Source: Candidatus Fermentibacterota bacterium
GTDB taxonomy: Bacteria; JAFGKV01
Assembly (NCBI GenBank): GCA_016928395.1
Contig: JAFGKV010000181.1
Coordinates: 1 to 12,098 of the forward strand
Direction: 5' to 3'
Length of the DNA: 12,098 nucleotides
Part shown: piece after piece, positions 5,751 to 12,098 of the stretch
Position numbering within the stretch: position 1 is the first letter of the stretch
Layout of the letters: the number at the start of each line of letters is the position of its first letter
The notes under the pieces: generated by a model
Told to the model about the DNA's origin: nothing
Seen by the model: only the letters and a program-made list of their open reading frames with translations
Databases searched by the model: none
Position numbers and translations under genes: made by a program

Positions 5751-6213
5751 GGCATCCTCCTGATGAACAGGGTCTATGCGCATCGTTATGGGTGCGCGAC
5801 TTCCCTGCATGTTGCATTCTGCACGTGTCGCACACGCCCACAAACTCCGCACGCAAACCTATGACCTCATACCCGTTGAACGTAGTGGCATCGTCCTTGC
5901 TCGGCGTCACGTGTACTCCGTCAAGATCATCCACCCGGCCGCACCGCACGCATCGTATGTGCACGTGATCGGAAGGGTCGCCATCGAACCGCACCGGTGA
6001 GCACCCCATGCCGAGTTTCTGGATTATGCCTTGGGCTGCCAGCACGTCCAGGTTGCGATACACGGTGGCGAGGCTGATTCGTGGCAATGTGCGCCGCACA
6101 TTTACGTACACTTCATCCGTCGTGGGATGCACGCGGCGGGCGCGAAACCGGTCGAGAACCGAGAGCACCGCATCCCGTTGACGAGTCCTCCGATACGTGG
6201 GTCCGGACCCCAT
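5722..6213 (-). CDS. perR: PerR-type Fur family peroxide-responsive repressor
   Basis: A 163-residue Fur-superfamily regulator. The N-terminal winged helix (about 8-75) has HPTTDEVY (29-36) and the recognition helix region ISLATVYRNLDVLAAQG. The regulatory metal ligands of Bacillus subtilis PerR (His37, Asp85, His91, His93, Asp104) correspond, with a constant offset of 8, to His29, Asp77, His83, His85 and Asp96. The structural zinc pairs are Cys88/Cys91 and Cys128/Cys131. Having Asp at 96, where Fur has Glu, favours Fe-catalysed peroxide sensing over iron sensing. An ATG at 6225 is in frame, but the GGAGGT site lies between the two ATGs and serves the one at 6213. The tail beyond 143 is rich in Cys and His, extends past the usual end, and encodes the rbr ribosome site. 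Confidence 0.93.
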   Translation of the reverse strand: MGSGPTYRRTRQRDAVLSVLDRFRARRVHPTTDEVYVNVRRTLPRISLATVYRNLDVLAAQGIIQKLGMGCSPVRFDGDPSDHVHIRCVRCGRVDDLDGVHVTPSKDDATTFNGYEVIGLRAEFVGVCDTCRMQHAGKSRTHNDAHRPCSSGGCHAADQGNKN

Positions 6214-6525
6214 GCTTACCTCCATGTCACCACTCGGGCCTCAGGGTTCAAGAATGCGAACACAGGAGGGATGCGTGAACCTCGCATTGCCCGGCGTGCA
6301 CGCTTCACCATGTGCGGATTGCGGTTCGAGCGATCTGCCTGGCGACCATCTCCCGACATCCGCATGCCGTCGCGTCGCCAGTCAGGGTAGAGAACGCACA
6401 TGGCCCGTGAAAGCACCCGAACGCCGTCATCAGTGATCCGCAACTAGTGTGCCAAGCAAACCTGCATCATTCTGGGTCCGGCCACCCTGAACCCAAGCCT
6501 TGTGAGCGGCTGCGACTCCATGAGA
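6214..6525 (-). other. Long perR leader region, no convincing gene
   Basis: About 310 bases between the predicted transcription start near 6535 and the perR ATG. Small frames exist on the minus strand, including a 25-codon frame from an ATG at 6521 and a longer one from a TTG at 6443. None has a properly spaced ribosome site or recognisable protein. Close to perR, the leader holds two complementary segment pairs that exclude each other: AATGCGA/TCGCATT (6253-6259 with 6282-6288) and GGTTCA/TGAACC (6245-6250 with 6276-6281). A CCUCC stretch in their shared loop could pair with the perR GGAGG. It may be a regulated leader or host a small RNA, but this is speculative. Confidence 0.4.
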
Positions 6526-6544
6526 AATAGGAATTACTCCCATT
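6526..6544. promoter_or_regulatory. Putative PerR operator (Fur-family type box)
   Basis: AATAGGAATTACTCCCATT is a 19-bp imperfect inverted repeat with one central base and seven of nine arm positions complementary. Its 15-bp core has the 7-1-7 layout of Fur-family boxes, although its GC content is higher than the Bacillus PerR box TTATAATNATTATAA. It covers the end of the -10 hexamer and the expected transcription start on the minus strand, an ideal position for repression. PerR as the binder is inferred from the downstream gene. Confidence 0.6.
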
Positions 6545-6571
6545 ATATCCTGTTCCTCTGTCGCGTGTCAA
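6542..6571 (-). promoter_or_regulatory. Sigma-70 type promoter of perR-rbr-dfx
   Basis: On the minus strand an exact TTGACA (6571-6566) is followed after 18 bp by an exact TATAAT (6547-6542). Both hexamers equal the housekeeping consensus and the spacing is near optimal. Transcription should begin near 6535, inside the putative PerR box, and run through a long leader into perR. It lies after the stop of the DUF4340 gene, so the stress operon has its own strong promoter. Confidence 0.75.
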
Positions 6572-6649
6572 GCCAAACTCGCCCGCCGGGGAGGTGGGCA
6601 TCCCCGTGAATCAGAGGGCGTTGGTCCATGCGGGGTTCACTAGCCAACT

Positions 6650-8269
6650 CTACCGCCTCGAAAGCTGCATTCGCAGCATCGGGAGGAGATCAGCTTCGAG
6701 GCCCAGCACGGGGCCACCATCCACACTCGCCAGAAGAGAGTCCGATCCCGAAGTCCACAGGGCAATGGTCATGTCGCCGTCGTCCAGAGTGAACCGCACC
6801 GTTGCCGTCTCCCGTATCTCTCCCGCCTCAACCTCCTCAGGGAACCGGGCGAGGCGCGCCTCCATCACCGATGCCACGACAGAATCGGGTGCGGCGTCCG
6901 AGGCCCAGTGGTTGGAGACCTTCCACCCGTCAACCCCCTGGCGGGTCGCGGTTGCCGCCACCCCTTCAAGACGTACTTCCAGGGCGTTCACCTCAAAGGC
7001 GTCTAGATCTATCACACGACGCGACCGCCAGGCATTCGCTTCGAGGGTGAGCGTATCCACTACCGGGCTGACCAAAAGGGCCGGCCCACCGAGATGCTGA
7101 GCGAATATCACACGCCCCTGTGCGCGCAGCGGTCCCATCTGAATCGCAACCGAGTCGCGCCGACGGCTTTCGGCGACTAGTGTCATCACGGGTTCCCACT
7201 CATCGACGGCATGATCCGAAAAGTCGACCCGTGCAGCCTCAAGATCACGGATGAGTCGCATTACGCTTTGCGCATCGGCCGCCTGAGTGCCTACCCTCCA
7301 GCGCCCGGCCCCGTCCTTGCTGATTGCCAGGGTCTCGCCAAGAGCGCTGGCGAAGCGAATCGCCTGTACTTCATAGGCTGAAAAGGGAAGGAGCTCCCGC
7401 GAACGCCACGTATCTACCGGCGCAAGCAGTAGGGCCGCCAGGCTCGAGTCCACCACCATGGCGTCGCCTCGAAGGTTGCTGCAAATCAGTGGCGAGTCGT
7501 GGTCTGTGAGGCAGACATCAAGGGTTTCCGCCGATGCCGCGGTGTGCACAACCCAGGTGGCGGCGGGCGTGCACGAGACTCCCGGAAGAAACTCATCGAC
7601 CACCGGTTCCCTCAACCGCCGCAGCAGGGAACGAACCGCAGAATCATCGGCTCTGGCACTGACGGGCATGCCCAACTCCCAGGTACCGTCATGCTTCGCC
7701 AGTGAAAGGACCTGGCCGATTCCCGTCCTGTTCACTGCCACAATGTCCTCAGCCGGGGCCTGAAGCAACCTCGTGCTCCGGAGATCAGCGGATGCGGTGG
7801 CCAGACGGGTGAATACCCTCTCTGGCACGACCAATACCACAGAGGTGTCTGCTGTGTGCGCATACCTGCTCTTCCCCGCAGGGTTGACGCTGCCCAGGGC
7901 AAGACGCGCCCTCATCGTATCGCCGGTTCGGGCCACCAGCTCAAGCTCGGGCGGGTCGAGACCGAAGGAAGCCAGCCTGGCTTCCGGGGAGAAGGCCCGG
8001 TCTGCGTGCGTGTCCTGGAGTTGCTCCAGAATCACGCCGACCGCCCCATCATCTGCCATATCGTACACGGGCGCGACCATCTGCCACGACTCACCGGCCT
8101 TCCTCACCAGCACTGTGTCAGGCCCGCGGATCACCATGAGTTCATCCACCTCGTCGCCCTGGAACGAGAGGACAGGCGCCTCCTTCGGCCCGGTGTCGCT
8201 ATCGAGCATGAGCATGGTAATCCCGACAGCACAGGCCAACGCCAATAGCCCGACGGTCTTCCAGCTCAT
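6650..8269 (-). CDS. DUF4340 domain-containing exporter accessory protein
   Basis: A 539-residue protein with one N-terminal hydrophobic segment (about 4-22, GLLALACAVGITMLML), probably a signal anchor, and a large extracytoplasmic region. The first part (35-170), with GDEVDELMVIRGPDTVLVRK, SWQMVAPVYDMADDGAVG and FGLDPPELEL, is the DUF4340 pattern. A related unit recurs three more times, each opening with an R-S/T-x-x-L-type segment: RSTRLLQAPAEDIVAVN (164-180), WRSRELLPFSAYEVQAIR (288-305) and WRSRRVIDLDAFEVNALEV (414-432). Each leads to a Trp-x-hydrophobic strand and then a helix. Family members usually sit beside GldG-like ABC auxiliary proteins, as here. The frame continues upstream to 8398, but GGAGGT before the ATG at 8269 decides the start, which lies 4 nt after the GldG-like stop. 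Its role is unknown; it may be a periplasmic subunit or scaffold. Confidence 0.85.
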   Translation of the reverse strand: MSWKTVGLLALACAVGITMLMLDSDTGPKEAPVLSFQGDEVDELMVIRGPDTVLVRKAGESWQMVAPVYDMADDGAVGVILEQLQDTHADRAFSPEARLASFGLDPPELELVARTGDTMRARLALGSVNPAGKSRYAHTADTSVVLVVPERVFTRLATASADLRSTRLLQAPAEDIVAVNRTGIGQVLSLAKHDGTWELGMPVSARADDSAVRSLLRRLREPVVDEFLPGVSCTPAATWVVHTAASAETLDVCLTDHDSPLICSNLRGDAMVVDSSLAALLLAPVDTWRSRELLPFSAYEVQAIRFASALGETLAISKDGAGRWRVGTQAADAQSVMRLIRDLEAARVDFSDHAVDEWEPVMTLVAESRRRDSVAIQMGPLRAQGRVIFAQHLGGPALLVSPVVDTLTLEANAWRSRRVIDLDAFEVNALEVRLEGVAATATRQGVDGWKVSNHWASDAAPDSVVASVMEARLARFPEEVEAGEIRETATVRFTLDDGDMTIALWTSGSDSLLASVDGGPVLGLEADLLPMLRMQLSRR

Positions 8270-8273
8270 GTGG

Positions 8274-9779
8274 CTACCTCCGCCGCCATCGCTGGGCGAT
8301 ACCCGCGACCAAAACCGCGCCGGGGAGTACCACCACCACCAGCAGGAAGATGCTCCTGGCGGCATCAGCGGACAGCGTGAGGTAGGCCCCGGTGCCACTC
8401 CGGGGACGAATCGCGATCAACTCACCCCGTTCGGCCAGCCATGACAAGGCGTTCATCCCCAGATCCCGGTTGCCCGAGACAGTGAGAAAGGCATTGGTGA
8501 GGAAGTCCACATCGCCGAACACGACAAGCCTTCCTTCCGACGATACCTCACCCTCCGGTCTGTCGCACGGCCATGACGCGGCCGCACCCACACAGAGGGG
8601 TCCTTCCCGCTCATGGGGATCCCACGCAACTGTACCGGACGTCAGCGATCCGGTTTCGGCCCAGCTTGCCGTGCCCGTCTCCGCGATGCAGGTCACGGAG
8701 GCTGAATCCTCCTGAGAGCCCGTCACGTCCAGCGAGCGGGCCAGGGGGAAGAACGACGCCGCGGTAAAAGAACGGGTGATGGGGTGATCGTCGCTGTAGT
8801 GCGCCACCAGCGGCACTACCTCGCTCATGCCGAAAACTCTGCCGACTCCACTGGCGTCCACTATGACATCTTTGCGTGCGGTGATGCCGCGCGGCAACGT
8901 CACCTCTTCCAGCGACGGACCTTCAGGCTCCAGGAGCAGGAGAGCCCGTCCCCCCGCAGCCAGAAATAGATTCAGGCTATCCAGTTCCGCGGCCAGAAGG
9001 GGCACCATAGGCCCCGGCACCAGCAGCAGGTCATCCGTGGAAGGCACTCCATCCCGCAGGATGATGCGCTCCTCGACGTCGTAGTTCTCGTGCAGCAATG
9101 CCTCGACCAGCGAACTCAGGCCGGTCTTCTCTTCGTCGACGGTGCTGCGGCCGCCATGGCCGGTCAGGACGTGCACCGTGATCCTGCGATCATCCTTCAG
9201 GCGCATGAGAGCGGAGGTAAGCGTCTCCTCCGAGGGAGCGCTGACGCGCTCGGTTCGTCCCGCCATGGAAATGACCACGGTGCCGTAGTCTCTGATCTGG
9301 TGGGCCTGGGCCTGCTCGGGTTGACGGTCAGGATCCACCACCCGGAAAGAGAACCCCCGGGAAGCCGCCGCATACTCCTTGAGGAGGTCGATCGTGTGGC
9401 GGTCATCACTCTGGGTGAATGCGATGGCTTCCACCGAACCGGGAAGGGCATGCAATACCTGCCTGGTTTGCTCCGAGAGCGTGAATCTCTTCGTGGCAGT
9501 GATATCCCACCGCAGCGTGTGCCGGGAGGCCCCCACATTCACGATCACGACAATGGCCAAGACCAGCAGACTCCCCAGCACCATGGGTGCGGCGGTGGCC
9601 AGTGTCTTCACGCCGGCTCGCCAGATCGCCAGCACGGGCCAGAGGGCCAGAAGCACCAGGCCCGCGGTCACCGTGATTCGGGGTATCGATTCGGATCCGG
9701 TGGCGGCGGTAGCCAGCACAAGCCCCGCTGCCAACAACGCCACTCCGCCAATCGCCGCGATGTGTTGTATCCTCTTCAT
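8274..9779 (-). CDS. GldG-like ABC transporter auxiliary membrane protein
   Basis: A 501-residue GldG-family protein (ABC-type uncharacterised transport system auxiliary component). Three N-terminal hydrophobic segments (about 8-26, 34-54 and 63-83) precede the hallmark WDITATKRFTLSEQT (91-105). A large non-cytoplasmic region follows, with the DYGTVVI strand, the TGHGGRS motif (206-212), DDLLLVPGP (249-257) and GGRALLLLEPEG (276-287). Near the C-terminus, VVFGDVDFLTNAF (419-431) and GNRDLGMNALSWLAE (436-450) are typical of the family, and a final membrane segment spans about 474-494 before a basic end. In Flavobacterium, GldG works with GldA and GldF and is needed for gliding; outside that phylum the substrate is unknown. 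The ATG start has GGGAGGT upstream, inside the end of the permease gene 3 nt away. Confidence 0.9.
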   Translation of the reverse strand: MKRIQHIAAIGGVALLAAGLVLATAATGSESIPRITVTAGLVLLALWPVLAIWRAGVKTLATAAPMVLGSLLVLAIVVIVNVGASRHTLRWDITATKRFTLSEQTRQVLHALPGSVEAIAFTQSDDRHTIDLLKEYAAASRGFSFRVVDPDRQPEQAQAHQIRDYGTVVISMAGRTERVSAPSEETLTSALMRLKDDRRITVHVLTGHGGRSTVDEEKTGLSSLVEALLHENYDVEERIILRDGVPSTDDLLLVPGPMVPLLAAELDSLNLFLAAGGRALLLLEPEGPSLEEVTLPRGITARKDVIVDASGVGRVFGMSEVVPLVAHYSDDHPITRSFTAASFFPLARSLDVTGSQEDSASVTCIAETGTASWAETGSLTSGTVAWDPHEREGPLCVGAAASWPCDRPEGEVSSEGRLVVFGDVDFLTNAFLTVSGNRDLGMNALSWLAERGELIAIRPRSGTGAYLTLSADAARSIFLLVVVVLPGAVLVAGIAQRWRRR

Positions 9780-9782
9780 GGC

Positions 9783-10550
9783 TCACCTCCCATGGCGTGC
9801 CGCTAGGAGGTGCGCGGCAAGAAAGAGCGGAACGAACACCAGGCTTGCGAAGAACACCAGATGCGATGTGTCCACCACCCCCTTGGCGAGCTCTTCGTAA
9901 TGAGACATCACGGAGAGATAGTCCAGCACCGAGGCGAGGGCACCGTCGGTGATGGCGGCCGCCCAACTGATCACCCACAAGAGCAGCAGGAAGCCGAAGC
10001 TGGTAACCGCCGCAACGATCTGGTTCTCGCTGGCTGCCGATGCCAACACTCCCCACGCGACAAACCCCGCACCGGTGAGGAAGAGGCCGACCGCCGCCGC
10101 CGCCGTGGGCCCCGGGTCGATCTCACCCACCAAAGCCAGCACCAGCGGGTAGATGCAGGTGAGCGCTGTCAGGAGGCCGATGAGCCCCGCGGCACCCAGG
10201 AACTTGCCGCCCACCACGTGCCACGGCCGTACCGGAGATGTGAAGAGAAGCTCCGCTGTACCGCTGCGCCGTTCTTCGGCAAGCAGCCGCATTGTGATCA
10301 TTGGGATAACCATAAGCATAACGAGGCTTAGATTAAGATACAATGGCCTCACAACCATTTCATTAATATCCAGTTGGTCTTCCTGATATCCGTATTGCAT
10401 GAATTGAAGTGACAATCTGCTGAAATATGACAACATGGTGTAGAAGAAGAACCCTCCGATGAGAAGGTATACTGTTGACACTACATACGCCATTGGCGAG
10501 ACGAAGTAGGTCTTCAGTTCCTTTCCCGCGATGGTGAGCATCTTGCTCAT
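9783..10550 (-). CDS. ABC-2 type transporter permease (GldF-like)
   Basis: A 255-residue integral membrane protein with about six transmembrane segments (roughly 20-40, 70-90, 115-140, 150-170, 178-200 and 230-250). It begins with KELKTYFVSPMAYVV, the amphipathic entry helix common to ABC-2 permeases. AEERRSGTAELLFTSPV (91-107) is the conserved cytoplasmic loop that contacts the ATPase. SVMSHYEELAKGVVDTSHLVFF (213-234) is typical of GldF-like permeases. It should form the channel of the exporter powered by the preceding ATPase. The ATG at 10550 overlaps the ATPase stop as ATGA, and GGAGG lies 7 nt upstream, so the pair is translationally coupled. The DNA encoding residues about 43-80 is more AT-rich than its surroundings. 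Confidence 0.92.
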   Translation of the reverse strand: MSKMLTIAGKELKTYFVSPMAYVVSTVYLLIGGFFFYTMLSYFSRLSLQFMQYGYQEDQLDINEMVVRPLYLNLSLVMLMVIPMITMRLLAEERRSGTAELLFTSPVRPWHVVGGKFLGAAGLIGLLTALTCIYPLVLALVGEIDPGPTAAAAVGLFLTGAGFVAWGVLASAASENQIVAAVTSFGFLLLLWVISWAAAITDGALASVLDYLSVMSHYEELAKGVVDTSHLVFFASLVFVPLFLAAHLLAARHGR

Positions 10551-11485
10551 TCCGAATCCTCCTTCGTGAGCTGGAGGAAGACATCTTCCAGGCTGGCGCC
10601 GCAGGGTGAAAGCTCAAGGAGGCCAAGCCCATGGGTGACGATTTCCCGGGCCATGTCTTCCCGAACCGCAGGATGCCCGCCCATGCGCAATTCTCCCCGG
10701 ATGACACCCTCCTCGCCCCCCTGCAGGCTGACAGTCTGAACGCCGGGCACGGCATCCAGAATCCGGCGCAGCTCGTGCTCCGCTCCCCGTACTTCAATGC
10801 GAACAGTCAGGTCGCCCTGAAGCCTGGCCGACAGGCCAGCCGTGGTGTCTTCCGCCACGATGCGACCGCGATGGATGATAACCACCCGGTCGCAGGTCGC
10901 GCTGACCTCCGGCAGAATGTGGGATGAGAGCAGCACGGTATGCTCCTGGCCCAGTTCCTTGATTAGATTGCGCACCTCGTGGATCTGCTTGGGATCGAGG
11001 CCAACGGTGGGTTCATCCAGCACGAGGACTTTTGGATTGTGCACCAGGGCCTGGGCCAGACCGCACCTCTGGCGGTAGCCTCGGGATAGTTCGCCGACAA
11101 TGCGCTCCTGCACGGGGCCCAAAGCGCACCGTTCCACCGCTGCATCCACGGACGCCCGGAGCCGCCGCCGCGGTACATCGCGCAGAGCCGCCAGGTACTC
11201 CAGCAGCCCACGAACAGTCATCTCCCGGTACAAGGCAACATTCTCCGGCAGGTAGCCGATCCTGCGACGAACCTCCATGGAGTGCCCGGGCACATGCCAG
11301 CCATCAACCGTCACGGTTCCCTCATCAGGAGGAAGGAATCCCGTAAGAATTCGCATGGTGGTGGTCTTGCCCGCGGCATTGGGACCCAGAAACCCCAGGA
11401 TCTCATTCCGTTCAACGCGGAAGCTCACGCCCTCAAGCGCGGCCACGTCGGCAAACCGCTTGGTCAGCTTCTCAACGACTATCAT
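10547..11485 (-). CDS. ABC transporter ATP-binding protein (GldA-like)
   Basis: A 312-residue ABC ATPase of the GldA/CcmA-like group. The Walker A motif GPNAAGKTT lies at 34-42, with Ala where the fourth P-loop position is usually Gly. IGYLPENVALYREMTV (77-92) replaces the usual Q-loop glutamine with Glu81, as is common in this subgroup. The signature is LSRGYRQR (133-140), Walker B is VLVLDEPT (153-160), the D-loop is GLDP (162-165), and the switch His is in SSHI (187-190). A C-terminal regulatory domain of about 90 residues (from 220) ends in ASLEDVFLQLTKE, typical of ABC-2 exporter ATPases. The start at 11485 is chosen over an upstream in-frame start because GGAGGT lies 4 nt before it and the protein then opens normally. 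It overlaps the end of dedA by 14 nt. Confidence 0.94.
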   Translation of the reverse strand: MIVVEKLTKRFADVAALEGVSFRVERNEILGFLGPNAAGKTTTMRILTGFLPPDEGTVTVDGWHVPGHSMEVRRRIGYLPENVALYREMTVRGLLEYLAALRDVPRRRLRASVDAAVERCALGPVQERIVGELSRGYRQRCGLAQALVHNPKVLVLDEPTVGLDPKQIHEVRNLIKELGQEHTVLLSSHILPEVSATCDRVVIIHRGRIVAEDTTAGLSARLQGDLTVRIEVRGAEHELRRILDAVPGVQTVSLQGGEEGVIRGELRMGGHPAVREDMAREIVTHGLGLLELSPCGASLEDVFLQLTKEDSE

Positions 11486-12086
11486 CAACACCTCCAGATA
11501 CACGGGCGCGGTGTACCCACCGCCACGCCAGATATCCAACAATCACTCCCAAGAACACAAGAACAAGGCCCGCATTGCCAAGAAGACTGACCACGCGGAG
11601 CCAGCTTCGCCCGAGCATGTACCCTCCGGTCACCACTATGGCCTGCCAGGTCACTACGGCAAGGGCCAAGGACCACACAACATGCCGGGCAGGCATCCCG
11701 CCATATCCGGCCGCCAAAAGGATAAGGGACCGGATGCCGGGCACAAAGCGTGAGCCCATGACCAGAAAAGGCCCGCGCCTCGAAACCAAGGCCCGAGCCC
11801 GGGCGAATCCCGGCCTGCCCGCCCACCGCGACGCACTCGGATGCGTGGACCAGTGCCGGCCTGCGGCCCACAGGATGAACCCCCCAAGGTAGCTTCCCGA
11901 TGAGGAGAGGGCCAGTGCCGGAAGAAGCGGGCCGCCCTGGCGGGCCAACGCAAAACTGCACACGACTGTCACGGCATCGCCGGGAAAGGGCGGGAACGCG
12001 GTCTCAACCGCGCCCGCCACGAAGAGGGCCACGTACAGGGAGACCGGAGAAAGTGAGCCCAGAAAGAGGACGAAATCTTGCACCAT
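11472..12086 (-). CDS. DedA family (SNARE-associated/VTT domain) membrane protein
   Basis: A 204-residue polytopic membrane protein of the DedA family, whose members act as undecaprenyl-phosphate or phospholipid flippases/transporters and support envelope homeostasis. Conserved motifs are ETAFPPFPGD (28-37), with the family Glu and PGD, then GSYLGGFILWAAGR (64-77), and SRFVPGIRSLILLAAG (112-127), with the paired Arg residues (113 and 119) flanking the re-entrant hairpin. Hydrophobic segments lie near 15-35, 55-75, 118-155 and 172-190. Length is normal. The ATG at 12086 gives a typical N-terminus, but the 12 visible bases before it show no ribosome site, so the true start could lie beyond the window. 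Its 3' end overlaps the ABC ATPase start and contains that gene's ribosome site, so it is probably in the same operon. Exact substrate is unknown. Confidence 0.87.
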   Translation of the reverse strand: MVQDFVLFLGSLSPVSLYVALFVAGAVETAFPPFPGDAVTVVCSFALARQGGPLLPALALSSSGSYLGGFILWAAGRHWSTHPSASRWAGRPGFARARALVSRRGPFLVMGSRFVPGIRSLILLAAGYGGMPARHVVWSLALAVVTWQAIVVTGGYMLGRSWLRVVSLLGNAGLVLVFLGVIVGYLAWRWVHRARVSGGVDDSR

Positions 12087-12098
12087 GGTACTTGTGGA

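Noticed and set aside
6216-6443. A 75-codon minus-strand frame ending just before the perR start.
   Set aside because: It begins with TTG without a ribosome binding site, resembles no family I recognise, and has an Arg-rich composition typical of an out-of-frame reading in GC-rich DNA.
6447-6521. A 25-codon leader frame on the minus strand starting with ATG just after the predicted transcription start.
   Set aside because: The nearest GGAG is about 15 nt upstream, too far, and there is no run of codons suggesting attenuation.
6587-6606. Hairpin CGGGGA/TCCCCG between the DUF4340 stop and the perR promoter as a terminator.
   Set aside because: The stem is only 6 bp with an 8-nt loop, and no T-run follows on the minus strand.
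8784-9806. Plus-strand frames up to 238 codons opposite the GldG-like gene.
   Set aside because: High His, Gln and Arg content and no domain; they are explained as shadows of the conserved minus-strand gene.

Overview
The window is GC-rich, gene-dense bacterial chromosomal DNA. It looks like an uncultured, probably anaerobic or microaerophilic Gram-negative lineage. That is an inference from a PerR / rubrerythrin / superoxide reductase set, a chromosomal-type parABS locus, and a GldA-GldF-GldG plus DUF4340 exporter cluster of the sort seen in Bacteroidota and relatives, myxobacteria and several uncultured phyla. I cannot name the taxon. Most genes have strong GGAGG-type ribosome binding sites, and neighbouring genes often overlap by a few bases. 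I see no rRNA, tRNA, CRISPR array, insertion sequence or phage gene.

Layout. 1-1505 (minus): UDP-glucose/GDP-mannose dehydrogenase (ugd) followed by the N-terminus of a family 2 glycosyltransferase that runs off the left edge; this is a cell-surface polysaccharide pair. 1506-1810: divergent intergenic region with a perfect 16-bp parS palindrome. 1811-3416 (plus): parA and parB, overlapping by 47 nt. With parS they form a complete chromosome-segregation locus. 3417-3806: gene-free, convergent region holding an 84-bp element bounded by GTAGGAG/CTCCTAC that resembles a REP/REPIN, a seven-unit TCGNNN hexamer tract, and a GTAG-bounded near-palindrome. 3807-4631 (minus): a TIGR02757/DUF2400 protein of unknown function whose core resembles the HhH-GPD fold of endonuclease III. 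4717-6213 (minus): perR-rbr-dfx, an oxidative-stress operon ending in a good intrinsic terminator. 6214-6649: leader and promoter region. On the minus strand it holds an exact TTGACA-18-TATAAT promoter overlapped by a 19-bp Fur/PerR-like inverted repeat, then a leader of about 320 nt with no convincing gene. 6650-12086 (minus): a tight five-gene run, dedA, ABC ATPase (GldA-like), ABC-2 permease (GldF-like), GldG-like auxiliary protein and DUF4340 protein.

How the genes work together. PerR carries all five regulatory metal ligands, including the Asp that favours peroxide sensing, so it probably represses its own operon through the box over the promoter. Peroxide would release rubrerythrin (peroxide reduction) and desulfoferrodoxin (superoxide reduction), the usual anaerobe alternative to catalase and superoxide dismutase. 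The ABC cluster would form a membrane complex of ATPase and permease with large non-cytoplasmic GldG and DUF4340 subunits; its substrate cannot be read from sequence. The most rewarding points are the PerR promoter architecture and its long leader, the parS placement, the possible DNA-repair fold in the DUF2400 protein, and the REPIN-like element.
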